The notes: a model not told the origin generated them from the letters alone. A DNA stretch of 64,000 nt from CALZBJ01 sp945619025 (GCA_945619025.1 CALZBJ010000003.1:62001-126000); one strand, 5' to 3'. Counted from the stretch's first letter, positions 1 to 8,975 are shown. Numbers and translations are program-made.

Positions 1-1
1 G

Positions 2-225
2 CACAAATTTGTGGTAAAACTAATAGGAGTAAATTTGCTTTCTCGGGGAATTAAGCTTACTTTAGAAGATTCCTTTAAGATAATGTTGAAGCCATTCGAC
101 GCCATCTTAAATTGATTTTCTGGAGGGGTGATCCCACCGATCAGAGCCTTGTTGAGAATGAACGGCTTCTTACATATCGAGAATGCTTGTGCTCAATTGA
201 GGACATATTTTTTAATATTTTATGA
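2..225 (+). pseudogene. Possible frameshifted C-terminal gene remnant
   Basis: Two open stretches tile this region in different frames. Frame 2 is open from the window edge to a stop at 113-115, and frame 1 is open from 79 to a TGA at 223-225. Read with one shift near 74-80 they give a continuous ~70-residue, protein-like tail (…TLEDSF / DNVEAIRRHLKLIFWRGDP…) ending where ileS begins. I do not recognise the family. ribF, the usual ileS neighbour, is not visible. The shift could be decay or a sequencing error, and both pieces could be chance open frames. Confidence 0.3.
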
Positions 226-239
226 CTAGGGAATACGCA

Positions 240-3098
240 GTGACTAAACAAAAAAATAATAAATTGAAAGATGAGGGTGTCTATAAGGACACGCTTAATT
301 TACCACAGACCGATTTCGCGATGCGCGGGAACTTACCGGTTCGTGAGCCCATATTTATTGATCACTGGAATAATATTGACCTATACAAAAAGCAACGTGC
401 AAAATTTGAAGGCCGTCCTAAATTCGTCTTACACGATGGCCCTCCCTATGCGAACGGAGCGATCCATTTAGGTCATGCAGTGAATAAAATATTAAAAGAT
501 ATGATTATTAAGTCCCGCGGACAATTGGGCTATGATGCGCCCTATGTTCAAGGCTGGGACTGTCACGGATTACCCATTGAACTAGTGGTTGAGCGTAAAT
601 TTGGTAAAGTCGGTGAAAAGCTGACGGAAGCGGAATTCCGCGCGAAATGCCGCGAATTTGCGAAAAGCCAAATTGATATTCAAGCTGAAGGGATTGAGCG
701 TTTAGGGGTGTTATCTCATAAAGAAGCGCCTTATATCACGATGAATCAAGATACCGAAGCGGATATCGTACTTGCACTCAAAGAGATCGCGAAAGGCGGT
801 CATATTGAGAAGGGTGCACGTCCGGTTAACTGGTGTATCGATTGTGGATCGTCACTTGCGGAAGCTGAGGTGGAGTATGAGGATAAAACCTCGCTCAGTA
901 TCGATGTGGCCTTTGGTGTGGAAGATCAAGCAGAGCTTGAAAAACGCATCAATGTGAGTCTTAATAAGCCGGCATCTGTCGTAATTTGGACCACAACGCC
1001 TTGGACACTTCCGGGAAATGCCGCTGTATCCGCACATCCAGAATTTGATTATGTGGTTGTCGATGCAGAGGATGCCTATTATCTTGTTGCCGCAGAGCTT
1101 GCAGAATCACTTCGCGAGCGTTGGGGGAAAGCGCTCCCGGTTGTAGCAGAATTTAAAGGGGAAGCCCTTGAGAATCTCCGTGTATTCCACCCATTCTCAG
1201 GTAAAACCGTGCCCGTTATTTTGGGTGATCACGTCACATTAGATGCCGGTACTGGATTTGTTCATACTGCGCCTGCCCACGGTGAGGAAGACTACGCCGT
1301 TGCGCAAAAATACAATGTCAGCTTTGAAAACTACGTCCTTGCAAACGGAACGTTTAATTCACAAACGCCCTTCTTTGCAGGCATGAATATCCGTAAAGCA
1401 GAGCCTGAAATCCTCGCAAAACTTGAGGAGAAAGGGATCTTAGTCTGCCAAAGCAAGATTCGCCATAGCTATCCTCATTGCTGGCGCCATAAAACGCCGA
1501 CCATTTTCCGTGCAACGCCACAATGGTTTATCAGCATGGATAAAAAAGGATTGCGCAAGGACATTTTAAGCGAGATTGATAAAGTTCAATTCGTACCAAG
1601 CTGGGGTCGTGAGCGCCTTTACGGCATGATCGAAGGTCGTGGTGATTGGTGTATTTCACGTCAACGCTATTGGGGTGTGCCGATTCCGTTCTTCCTTCAT
1701 AAGGAAACCGGTGAGCTTCATCCTCGTACTGATGAATTATTGCAAGAGGTGTCAGATCGCATCCGTAAAGATGGATTAGAAGCGTGGTTTGGCGCAACGG
1801 TAGAAGACTTTTTACCCGCCGGTGAAGCCAATGATTATGAGAAAAACCGTGATATTTTAGACGTTTGGTTTGACTCAGGAACAACGCACTTTAGCGTCTT
1901 ATCACGCCGCGATGAATTGCAATACCCTGCTGATCTCTATCTTGAAGGATCGGATCAGCATCGAGGTTGGTTCAATTCATCGATCTGTACTTCCACCGCG
2001 ATTAACGGCATTGCACCCTACAAAGCACTTTTAACCCACGGATTTACCGTTGATGGTCAAGGCCGTAAAATGTCTAAATCCTTAGGCAATGGGGTTGATC
2101 CGCATGAAGAGATTAAAAAACGTGGCGCCGATGTCTTAAGACTTTGGGTTTCATCGACCGATTATCGTACTGAAATTCCAGTATCCGATGAGATTTTAAC
2201 CCGTACAGCGGACACCTATCGCCGTATCCGTAACACTATGCGTTTCCTCCTTGCGAACACCAATGAGTTCGATATGGATGAAAATGGATTAAGCTACGAC
2301 GAGATGCTCCCGCTTGATCGCTGGATTGTGGACCGTGCATTAACAGTGCAAAAAGAGATTGCGGAAGCGTTTACGAGCTACTCATTCCATAATGTGTATC
2401 AGAAGCTGCATTACTTCTGTTCGATCGACTTAGGCAGTTTCTATCTTGATATTATTAAAGACCGTCAATACACCTGTGCGAAAGAGTCACTGGCACGCCG
2501 TTCGTGTCAAACCGCTCTGTTCCATGTGCTTGAGGCGATGGTTCGCTGGATGGCGCCGATCTTATCATTTACTGCAGAAGAGATCTGGCTCAACATGCGT
2601 GAGCGTGGCGATGAGCGTAGTGAATCGGTCTTCCTTGAGACGTTCTACGATGGCTTAATCCCGCTTGATGAAAATAGTGCGTTCTCGCATAAATTCTGGA
2701 GCGAGCTGTTAACCGTTCGTGCGGAAGTGGCGAAAGCGATCGAAAAAACGCGTAACGAAGGGGCAATTGGCGCATCGTTAGAAGCGCGCGCAGTAATCTA
2801 CGCCGACGGTGAGCTCTATAACGACATTGCCGCCCTTGAAGATGAGTTACGCTTTGTCCTTCTCACTTCATACGCGGAAGTTAAACCGATGGCGGAAAAA
2901 CCGAGCGATCTTGAGCCTTTAGAGGTGGAAGGATTGACCTTTGCGGTAGCGGTATCGGCGCTGGGTGATGAATATCACAAGTGTGAACGCTGCTGGCATC
3001 ATCGTGATGATGTGGGTAAAGTGGAAGCGCACCCAACGCTCTGTGGCCGCTGTGTTGAGAACCTCTCTCCATTAGGTGAAGAGCGAAAATATGCGTAA
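240..3098 (+). CDS. ileS: Isoleucyl-tRNA synthetase
   Basis: Cytoplasmic class I synthetase charging tRNA-Ile and editing Val-tRNA-Ile. Visible are the HIGH-type motif as HLGH (about residues 76-79), the CP1 editing domain in the first half, KMSKS (about residue 610), the anticodon-binding region, and a C-terminal zinc knuckle with CERC and CGRC pairs. At 952 residues it has normal bacterial length. I prefer the GTG at 240, which has AGGGA at 228-232 with 7 nt spacing. An in-frame ATG at 222 lacks a well-placed ribosome site, its nearest GAGGA being 18 nt away. It overlaps the lspA start, so the two are co-transcribed. Confidence 0.97.
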   Translation: MTKQKNNKLKDEGVYKDTLNLPQTDFAMRGNLPVREPIFIDHWNNIDLYKKQRAKFEGRPKFVLHDGPPYANGAIHLGHAVNKILKDMIIKSRGQLGYDAPYVQGWDCHGLPIELVVERKFGKVGEKLTEAEFRAKCREFAKSQIDIQAEGIERLGVLSHKEAPYITMNQDTEADIVLALKEIAKGGHIEKGARPVNWCIDCGSSLAEAEVEYEDKTSLSIDVAFGVEDQAELEKRINVSLNKPASVVIWTTTPWTLPGNAAVSAHPEFDYVVVDAEDAYYLVAAELAESLRERWGKALPVVAEFKGEALENLRVFHPFSGKTVPVILGDHVTLDAGTGFVHTAPAHGEEDYAVAQKYNVSFENYVLANGTFNSQTPFFAGMNIRKAEPEILAKLEEKGILVCQSKIRHSYPHCWRHKTPTIFRATPQWFISMDKKGLRKDILSEIDKVQFVPSWGRERLYGMIEGRGDWCISRQRYWGVPIPFFLHKETGELHPRTDELLQEVSDRIRKDGLEAWFGATVEDFLPAGEANDYEKNRDILDVWFDSGTTHFSVLSRRDELQYPADLYLEGSDQHRGWFNSSICTSTAINGIAPYKALLTHGFTVDGQGRKMSKSLGNGVDPHEEIKKRGADVLRLWVSSTDYRTEIPVSDEILTRTADTYRRIRNTMRFLLANTNEFDMDENGLSYDEMLPLDRWIVDRALTVQKEIAEAFTSYSFHNVYQKLHYFCSIDLGSFYLDIIKDRQYTCAKESLARRSCQTALFHVLEAMVRWMAPILSFTAEEIWLNMRERGDERSESVFLETFYDGLIPLDENSAFSHKFWSELLTVRAEVAKAIEKTRNEGAIGASLEARAVIYADGELYNDIAALEDELRFVLLTSYAEVKPMAEKPSDLEPLEVEGLTFAVAVSALGDEYHKCERCWHHRDDVGKVEAHPTLCGRCVENLSPLGEERKYA

Positions 3099-3612
3099 TA
3101 TACGTCTATTTAGAAAAGAACTGGCGATGAAATATCGCTGGTTCTTTTTTGCATTGGTGGGAATCATTTTGGATTTTGTGACCAAACAGATCGCCCACAC
3201 TCAATTAATTCCTGGGATTTCGGTGCCAGTTTTGCCCTTTTTGGACTGGAATCTACTATATAATAAAGGGGCTGCATTCAGCTTTCTGTCCGACCAAGGA
3301 GGGTGGCAGCGTTGGTTTTTCACCGCGGTCTCCTTTTTTGCCTCGATCGCCATCGCCTATTGGATGGTGAAAACAGATCGCCGTGATCGCCTGCAATTGT
3401 GGGGATTAACCCTCCTTCTATCAGGTGCAGTGGGCAATTTTATTGACCGACTTTTCCTCGGGAAAGTGATCGATTTTATACATGTCTCCTATGGCTGGTT
3501 TAACTGGCCGGTCTTTAATGTAGCCGACATTTTTGTCTCCGTTGGCGTCGTAATTATTTTAATAGCCTCTTTTTTCGAGGGGCGTCAAACGAAGCATTTA
3601 ACTCAGAATTAG
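3091..3612 (+). CDS. lspA: Lipoprotein signal peptidase II
   Basis: Inner-membrane aspartyl protease that cleaves the signal peptide of prolipoproteins after diacylglyceryl modification of the lipobox cysteine. Four hydrophobic segments are visible, with the family motifs NxGAAFSF, GNFIDR (Asp119, counted from 3091) and FNVADI (Asp146); the two Asp are the catalytic pair. Length is 173 residues from the ATG at 3091, which overlaps the ileS stop. A later ATG at 3127 would give 161 residues, nearer the family norm. The two starts cannot be told apart by ribosome sites. ileS-lspA coupling is the classic arrangement. Confidence 0.95.
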   Translation: MRNIRLFRKELAMKYRWFFFALVGIILDFVTKQIAHTQLIPGISVPVLPFLDWNLLYNKGAAFSFLSDQGGWQRWFFTAVSFFASIAIAYWMVKTDRRDRLQLWGLTLLLSGAVGNFIDRLFLGKVIDFIHVSYGWFNWPVFNVADIFVSVGVVIILIASFFEGRQTKHLTQN

Positions 3613-3626
3613 GTAAAAGAGTAACA

Positions 3627-4370
3627 ATGACCATTTTAAGTGAGATTTTAGATTTTAATAAAGAGTTCGTTGATGCAAAAGAGTATGGCGAACTGCGTAC
3701 GGATAAATATCCTAGCCGTGAAATCGCGATTTTAACCTGTATGGATGCGCGCATCGTGGAATTATTACCGAAAGCGATGGGCATCAAAAATGGGGACGCA
3801 AAAGTGATTAAAAACGCCGGCGCATTGGTGAGTCACCCCTGGGGTGCGGTGATGCGTAGCTTGATCGTGGCGGCGCTTGAATTTAATGCAAAAGAGATCT
3901 TAGTGATCGGGCACACCGACTGTGGTATGCGCGGATTTGATCCGCAACATCTTCTCGATAAAGCGATGAAATGTGGCATTAAAGAAGAGACCATAACCAC
4001 TCTTCGTAACGCCGGAATTGACCTTGATGGCTGGTTACGCGGGTTTGATAATGTAGCCGATTCGGTGCGTTATACCGTTGAAAAAGTAAAAAATCATCCA
4101 CTCATGCCGCAGCACGTTGCCATTCACGGCCTTGTGATGCATCCAACGACCGGGAAACTTCATACTGTGGTCGATGGCTATAAAAATGAGACCAATCCCG
4201 ATATTCCAGATCTTCTGCAAGCCTATCAAAAAGAGGGCACGGCACCTTGCTGCTGTTCGGGCGATCACCTTGAAGATTGCAGCGTTTCTGAATTAGAACT
4301 GAGTGATGCCGTGGACCCGAATAAAAGTGCAGTCGCCGCTGAGATTGAATCAGCGACCCAAAAAGCGTAA
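3627..4370 (+). CDS. Beta-class carbonic anhydrase
   Basis: Zinc enzyme interconverting CO2 and bicarbonate. The zinc-site motifs are CMDAR (Cys38, Asp40, Arg42) and HTDCG (His96, Cys99). The 247-residue length and layout resemble the short beta-CA type found in many bacteria. The C-terminal tail is unusual: it has a cysteine run at 208-210 plus Cys218 (CCCSGDHLEDC) that is not part of the catalytic core. The gene starts 15 nt after lspA and lies between lspA and ispH, where fkpB is often found, so it probably shares the ileS-lspA transcript. Confidence 0.9.
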   Translation: MTILSEILDFNKEFVDAKEYGELRTDKYPSREIAILTCMDARIVELLPKAMGIKNGDAKVIKNAGALVSHPWGAVMRSLIVAALEFNAKEILVIGHTDCGMRGFDPQHLLDKAMKCGIKEETITTLRNAGIDLDGWLRGFDNVADSVRYTVEKVKNHPLMPQHVAIHGLVMHPTTGKLHTVVDGYKNETNPDIPDLLQAYQKEGTAPCCCSGDHLEDCSVSELELSDAVDPNKSAVAAEIESATQKA

Positions 4371-4404
4371 TCGCTTTCATTCATTGTTAATTTAAAAAGA
4401 GACT

Positions 4405-5388
4405 ATGACAAAGAAAATTTACTTAGCCAATCCTCGCGGTTTTTGTGCGGGGGTTGACCGAGCGATCACCATTGTGGAGCGTGCCCTTGATATCTTTGGC
4501 GCGCCGATCTATGTGCGTCACGAAGTGGTGCATAATAAATATGTGGTCGATACCTTAAACGATCGTGGCGCGATTTTTGTAAACGAGCTCGATGAAGTGC
4601 CCGATGGAAAGATTGTGATCTTTTCCGCGCACGGCGTATCAAAGGCGGTGCAAGCGGAAGCGGAGCGTCGCGGGTTAAAAGTATTTGATGCCACCTGTCC
4701 CCTTGTGACAAAAGTGCACTTAGAAGTGAGCCGGTTTGCCATCGATGGGAAAGATACCGTATTGATTGGGCACGCAGGCCACCCGGAAGTGATCGGGACG
4801 ATGGGGCAGTTTGACACCTCGCACGGCGGGAAAATGCACCTCATTGAAACCGTTGACGATGTCGATGCACTGGTGGAAAAGGTCAACAATCCGGATAACG
4901 TTGCTTATGTGACGCAAACAACGCTCTCGCTCGATGACACCTCAAAAATTATCGATCGTCTCAATGAGTGTTTCCCCAATATTGAAGGGCCGAAAAAGAG
5001 CGACATCTGTTACGCAACGCAAAATCGTCAAGATGCGGTGAAAAATCTTGCGGAGAAATGCTCACTCATTTTGGTAGTCGGTTCGAAAAATAGCTCAAAC
5101 TCCAATCGTCTTCGTGAGCTTGCGGAAAATGAAGGGGCGGAAGCGTATCTCATTGACCGCGCAACCGATATTGATCTTGCGTGGCTAGAAACCCACGAGA
5201 AAATTGGGGTCACCGCTGGCGCGTCTGCACCGGATATTTTAGTGCGTGAAGTGATTGAGTGCCTTCAAAATGAAGGGGGCGCAACGCTTGAAGGAGATAT
5301 GCCCGGAACGCCGGAAGATATCGTCTTTGCGCTACCGAAACCGCTTCGTTTAGATATCGAAACGCGTGATCCCAAAGAGTTAAAATAG
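4405..5388 (+). CDS. ispH: 4-hydroxy-3-methylbut-2-enyl diphosphate reductase
   Basis: Last enzyme of the MEP (non-mevalonate) isoprenoid pathway: an iron-sulfur protein that reduces HMBPP to IPP and DMAPP. The three cluster cysteines are Cys14 (RGFCAGV), Cys98 (DATCPLVTKVH) and Cys202 (SDICYATQNRQ). The family motifs SAHGVS and GHPEV are present. At 327 residues it is full length. It starts 34 nt after the carbonic anhydrase and ends at a bidirectional terminator shared with ilvA, so it is the last gene of the ileS transcription unit. Confidence 0.97.
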   Translation: MTKKIYLANPRGFCAGVDRAITIVERALDIFGAPIYVRHEVVHNKYVVDTLNDRGAIFVNELDEVPDGKIVIFSAHGVSKAVQAEAERRGLKVFDATCPLVTKVHLEVSRFAIDGKDTVLIGHAGHPEVIGTMGQFDTSHGGKMHLIETVDDVDALVEKVNNPDNVAYVTQTTLSLDDTSKIIDRLNECFPNIEGPKKSDICYATQNRQDAVKNLAEKCSLILVVGSKNSSNSNRLRELAENEGAEAYLIDRATDIDLAWLETHEKIGVTAGASAPDILVREVIECLQNEGGATLEGDMPGTPEDIVFALPKPLRLDIETRDPKELK

Positions 5389-5435
5389 GGCTCGGACGAT
5401 TAAAGCCGATTAAGAGAGATTAAAAAAATAGATAT

Positions 5436-5475
5436 AAAAAAACCTCAGGGCGTTATTAACACTCTGCGGTTTTTC
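5436..5475. terminator. Bidirectional terminator between ispH and ilvA
   Basis: An inverted repeat with arms AAAAACC..CAG and CTG..GGTTTTT lies between the convergent ispH and ilvA ends. A-tract and T-tract flank it on opposite sides, so it can serve both strands. Confidence 0.7.
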
Positions 5476-5484
5476 TTTATGGGT

Positions 5485-6999
5485 CTAGAGGAAGAGATGG
5501 AAGGCGGGATTATCCGACTCATCGGCATATTCGTAGCCAAGACGATCGAGGAAATCCTCAAATTCACGATTATTCTTCTCATCATTCGGCACCTGCATTC
5601 CAACGAGCACGCGGCCATAGTCCGAGCCGTGATTGCGATAGTGGAAGAGGCTAATATTCCATTTACTCTCCATCGTCGCTAAAAATTGCATCAGCGCGCC
5701 GGGGCGTTCAGGGAAGACAAAGCGGAGCAGGCGTTCATCGGTAATGTGATTCGCTTTCCCGCCGACCATGTGACGAATGTGAACCTTCGCCATTTCGTTA
5801 TCACTAAGATCAACCACCGCAAAGCCTTGTTCTTGCAGTTTCGCGATAATGCTCTCTTTTTCCACATCGGCGCCGGTCAATTGAATGCCCGCAAAGACAA
5901 CCGCGGTACTCGGGTCAGCAAAGCGGTAGTTAAATTCGGTGATGCTGCGTTTACCGATCATATCGATAAAGTTTTTAAAGCTACCGGGAATCTCAGGGAT
6001 CGATACCGCAAGCAGCGCTTCGGTTTTTTCACCTAGCTCGGCGCGCTCTGCCGCGTAGCGAATGCGCTCAAAGTTAACGTTGGCACCGCTTAAAATCCCG
6101 CCCACATGTTTAAAACCGTGATCGTGATGTTGTTGCAGATATTTTTTAATTCCCGCAACGCTTAATGCGCCGGAAGGTTCGCTCGCTGCGCGGGTATTGT
6201 TGAAGATATCTTTCATCGCCGCGCAAATCTCGTCGGTGCTTACGGTAACGATATCATCGACATATTGACGCGCTAGATCAAAGGTGAGCTCGCCCACTTT
6301 TTTAACCGCCGTACCATCAGCAAACGTGCCCACTTGATCGAGGGTGATGCGCTCTTTTTTCTTAAGAGATTCAAGCATTGAGGCCGACTCTTCTGGCTCA
6401 ACGCCGATAATTTTACACTCTGGGCGAATCGCTTTGACATATTTGGCAACGCCCGCAATGAGACCGCCACCGCCGACGGGAATAAAGATCGCGTCGAGAT
6501 CGGGCTGCTGTTCGAGCATCTCTTTGCCGATGGTGCCTTGTCCGGCAATCACATCGAGATCATCAAAGGGGTGAATAAAGGATTTTTGCTCGCGATTGGC
6601 AAGCTCAAGGGCGTAATTGGACGCTTCATCAAAGTTTTCGCCATATAAAATGACGGTTGCGCCCATCTCTTTACAGGCATTCACTTTGAGCATTGGCGCC
6701 GTTGCCGGCATTACAATGGTGGTATCGATCCCAAGATGACGGCCACTTAAGGCAACGCCTTGCGCATGGTTTCCGGCTGACGCACAGATCACGCCACGAT
6801 TGCGTTCTTCAGGCGTCAGCTTAAAAATTCGATTATAGGCCCCGCGAATTTTAAAGGAGAAAATGGGTTGCAAATCTTCACGTTTAAGCCAAATTTGTGT
6901 CTGAAATTGACGGCTTAAGAGATAGAGATGGTCGAGCTGCGTATTGATCGCAACATCATACACCCGGGCGGCCAGTATACTTCGAATTAATGGATCCAT
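5485..6999 (-). CDS. ilvA: Threonine dehydratase, biosynthetic
   Basis: PLP enzyme that deaminates threonine to 2-oxobutanoate, the first step to isoleucine. The N-terminal PLP domain has the Schiff-base lysine in FSFKIRGAYN (Lys50) and a glycine loop (PVGGGGLIAG). The C-terminal third holds two ACT-like regulatory domains (VSIPEIPGSF… and FVFPERPGAL…). The 504-residue length and tandem ACT-like modules mark the allosteric, isoleucine-inhibited form and not the short catabolic TdcB. The start ATG at 6999 has AAGGA 6 nt upstream. It stands alone between terminators and the tetR gene. Confidence 0.96.
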   Translation of the reverse strand: MDPLIRSILAARVYDVAINTQLDHLYLLSRQFQTQIWLKREDLQPIFSFKIRGAYNRIFKLTPEERNRGVICASAGNHAQGVALSGRHLGIDTTIVMPATAPMLKVNACKEMGATVILYGENFDEASNYALELANREQKSFIHPFDDLDVIAGQGTIGKEMLEQQPDLDAIFIPVGGGGLIAGVAKYVKAIRPECKIIGVEPEESASMLESLKKKERITLDQVGTFADGTAVKKVGELTFDLARQYVDDIVTVSTDEICAAMKDIFNNTRAASEPSGALSVAGIKKYLQQHHDHGFKHVGGILSGANVNFERIRYAAERAELGEKTEALLAVSIPEIPGSFKNFIDMIGKRSITEFNYRFADPSTAVVFAGIQLTGADVEKESIIAKLQEQGFAVVDLSDNEMAKVHIRHMVGGKANHITDERLLRFVFPERPGALMQFLATMESKWNISLFHYRNHGSDYGRVLVGMQVPNDEKNNREFEDFLDRLGYEYADESDNPAFHLFL

Positions 7000-7135
7000 G
7001 ATTATCCTTGCGTTCCTTTCTTAGTGTGATTAGTGAAACAAAGAATTCTATAGTAATCCACAAAAGGAGGCTGCGTCTAGCTTTCTGCTTTAATAATCAA
7101 GGGAATCTTGGTTAAGCTGTGTTAAGGGCGCGTTA

Positions 7136-7750
7136 TTACGCCGATTCGGCATCCTGTTTCGGGCATTTTTCTTTGTCGCAGATCTCAGGAAGGAGAAGCG
7201 CAAAGAGATCATTATCCTCATCAAAGAGCCCTTTTTGCCAATCATTGGGGTTTGAGAGCGAGAGGGTCACAAGATAGGAGTAGATTAAAAAGCCCCGTTG
7301 GCACGCTTCCTTTTTCTCAAAGCCTAAGTTTTCAACGAGTTCGCTGATGTAATCAAGACGAAAGGTATCCACATCATCCATCATTTTACGCGCCACTTTA
7401 TCCCGGCGGGCCCAAGCACGAATGGCGAGCTCAAAATCCGCGGCCGCTTTCGCAGATTCACCTCGGGTGGGCAGATTAAAGATAATCGCAAGCTGCTCAC
7501 GGGGGGGATAATGAGTATTTTTAAGTCGGCGAATTACCTGATCGGTCGCGCGCGTTTTCCAGTCGACTAAGATCTCCTGCAATAGCTCATTGCGCCCTTT
7601 GAAGTGATGATAAAAACTGCCACGGGTGATGCCGATATTTTGCGCCAAAGTTTCGACGCGAACGGAATCGATCCCGCTTTTAATAAGCATTTGTTGACCC
7701 GCCTTAATCCAATCACTCCGTGAGAGCGGGGTCGATGATTGTTTGACCAT
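7136..7750 (-). CDS. TetR/AcrR-family regulator of the aromatic pathway
   Basis: 204 residues with an N-terminal TetR helix-turn-helix (about residues 12-58, …VETLAQNIGITRGSFYHHF…) and an all-helical ligand/dimer domain after it. TetR proteins bind inverted repeats and release them on ligand binding. It is divergent from the catabolic operon at 8160, with 409 bp between the two starts. That gap holds two copies of a 14-bp inverted repeat flanking a sigma-70 promoter, and a third copy precedes the ferredoxin reductase at 22.7 kb. I infer that it represses both units and is induced by a pathway compound. No operator is seen close to its own start. Confidence 0.85.
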   Translation of the reverse strand: MVKQSSTPLSRSDWIKAGQQMLIKSGIDSVRVETLAQNIGITRGSFYHHFKGRNELLQEILVDWKTRATDQVIRRLKNTHYPPREQLAIIFNLPTRGESAKAAADFELAIRAWARRDKVARKMMDDVDTFRLDYISELVENLGFEKKEACQRGFLIYSYLVTLSLSNPNDWQKGLFDEDNDLFALLLPEICDKEKCPKQDAESA

Positions 7751-8017
7751 AGCTGATTATCCCTTCGTTGATTTGGCTCTATTTTAGTGGTTTCACCTGC
7801 GATTTACCATCATGAGCGCGGCTTTTTTTTGGGAAGAAATTCCCCGTTTGATTGATTGTGCATGATGCGCTTCGGTGGGGTCTTGATATAGAACAAATTA
7901 CCCTCTTGAGTCGCTGAAACCTTCGATAAAATCAGGCGAATTATCATTTCATAGATCCCGCTTAAAATCGAATCGATTCCAATATTTTGATTAAAAATCA
8001 TGCAATAATATAAAAAC

Positions 8018-8031
8018 ATACAGTAGTGTAT
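8018..8031. promoter_or_regulatory. Putative TetR operator 1
   Basis: The inverted repeat ATACA-GTAG-TGTAT abuts and overlaps by one base the -35 box of the catabolic operon promoter. The arms and 4-bp spacer match those of the stronger palindromes at 8065 and 22739. Confidence 0.65.
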
Positions 8032-8059
8032 TGACTTTCGTCAAAAGCACTCCTAAGAT
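8031..8059 (+). promoter_or_regulatory. Sigma-70 promoter of the aromatic operon
   Basis: TTGACT at 8031-8036, a 17-bp spacer, then TAAGAT at 8054-8059, which predicts transcription from about 8066. It is flanked by the two TetR-type palindromes. The -35 box is also the first half of the FNR-like box at 8031-8044 (TTGACTTTCGTCAA), so it is arranged for repression. Confidence 0.7.
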
Positions 8060-8064
8060 GAAAC

Positions 8065-8080
8065 CATACAGCTCTGTATG
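8065..8080. promoter_or_regulatory. Putative TetR operator 2
   Basis: The perfect 16-bp palindrome CATACAGCTCTGTATG covers the predicted transcription start. Bound repressor here would block initiation. Its core is identical to the operator upstream of the ferredoxin reductase. Confidence 0.75.
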
Positions 8081-8094
8081 TTGATCTCGGTCAA
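8081..8094. promoter_or_regulatory. FNR/ANR-like box
   Basis: TTGATCTCGGTCAA directly follows operator 2 and is centred about 21 bp downstream of the predicted start. The half-sites match the FNR/ANR consensus TTGAT-N4-ATCAA except for one central base. A similar box overlaps the -35 (8031-8044) and a perfect one lies at 22727-22740. Confidence 0.5.
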
Positions 8095-8159
8095 ACGATA
8101 CAGGGGAATAAAATAAAAAACAAATAAAGAAGAACGATAAAAACTTGGGAGGAATCACA

Positions 8160-8975
8160 ATGGAAGGGATTGGCAAAAGCCTAATGGCGGCAGACCACAA
8201 AACGAATTATCACGAAAGTGGTGAGGGCGCACCCCTCTTTTTGCTCCACGGCTCAGGCCCGGGCGTTTCAGGCTGGACCAACTGGTCGAAAACCATCGGT
8301 CAATTTGATGATAAATGGCGCGTGATTGTGCCCGATATCGCGGGCTTTGGATTTACTGAATTTAAAGAAGATTCAAAATATAACATCAAGCTCTGGGTTC
8401 ATCATTTAATCGGCATTATGGATGCGCTCGGCATTGAAAAAGCCTCATTTGTAGGTAACTCATTTGGCGGCGCTCTTGCGATCGGATTAGCGCTTTTTGA
8501 TCCAAGTCGCGTGGATAAATTGATCCTACTTGGAACGCCTGCCGGTGAATTTGTGCAAACGCCGGGATTACGTGGCGCGTGGACTTATGAGCCCTCAGTT
8601 GAAAACATGCGTTCTTTATTAGAACTTTTTCCATACGATAAATCCTTTATTACCGACGAGCTAGTGAAAAGCCGTTACGAAGCCTCAGCCCGTGAAGGGG
8701 CGCAAGAAGCATTGCGTAAACTCCTTCCAAAGCCAAAAGATGATGGGGTGACCATGGTTCGCGGCTTCCCGGATACCTCGCTTGTCAACATTCAAGCGCC
8801 GACATTAGTAGTGCACGGCCGTGAAGATAATGTAGTCCCACCTGAGTGTGGATTACTCCTTGCAAAAACGATTCCAAACGCCGATCTCTACCTCTTTGGC
8901 CAATGCGGTCACTGGGTACAAACCGAGCAATCTGAGAAATTTGTATCGATTGTGCGTCAATTCTTGGAGGCATAA
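8160..8975 (+). CDS. Meta-cleavage product C-C bond hydrolase
   Basis: Alpha/beta-hydrolase, 271 residues, of the MhpC/BphD/XylF/CarC family. These enzymes hydrolyse the ring-fission product into 2-hydroxypenta-2,4-dienoate and a carboxylic acid. The oxyanion region LLHGSGPG and the triad Ser101 (GNSFGGA), Asp223 (HGREDNVVP) and His251 (GHWVQTE) are all present. The ATG at 8160 is chosen because GGAGG lies at 8148-8152. It is the first gene of the operon, and the next starts 2 nt after its stop. The acid released, and so the substrate side chain, cannot be read from the sequence. Confidence 0.88.
   Translation: MEGIGKSLMAADHKTNYHESGEGAPLFLLHGSGPGVSGWTNWSKTIGQFDDKWRVIVPDIAGFGFTEFKEDSKYNIKLWVHHLIGIMDALGIEKASFVGNSFGGALAIGLALFDPSRVDKLILLGTPAGEFVQTPGLRGAWTYEPSVENMRSLLELFPYDKSFITDELVKSRYEASAREGAQEALRKLLPKPKDDGVTMVRGFPDTSLVNIQAPTLVVHGREDNVVPPECGLLLAKTIPNADLYLFGQCGHWVQTEQSEKFVSIVRQFLEA

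Noticed and set aside
7810..8200. Short minus-strand ORFs in the tetR-operon gap
   Set aside because: They are AT-rich, have no ribosome sites and run through the promoter and operators.
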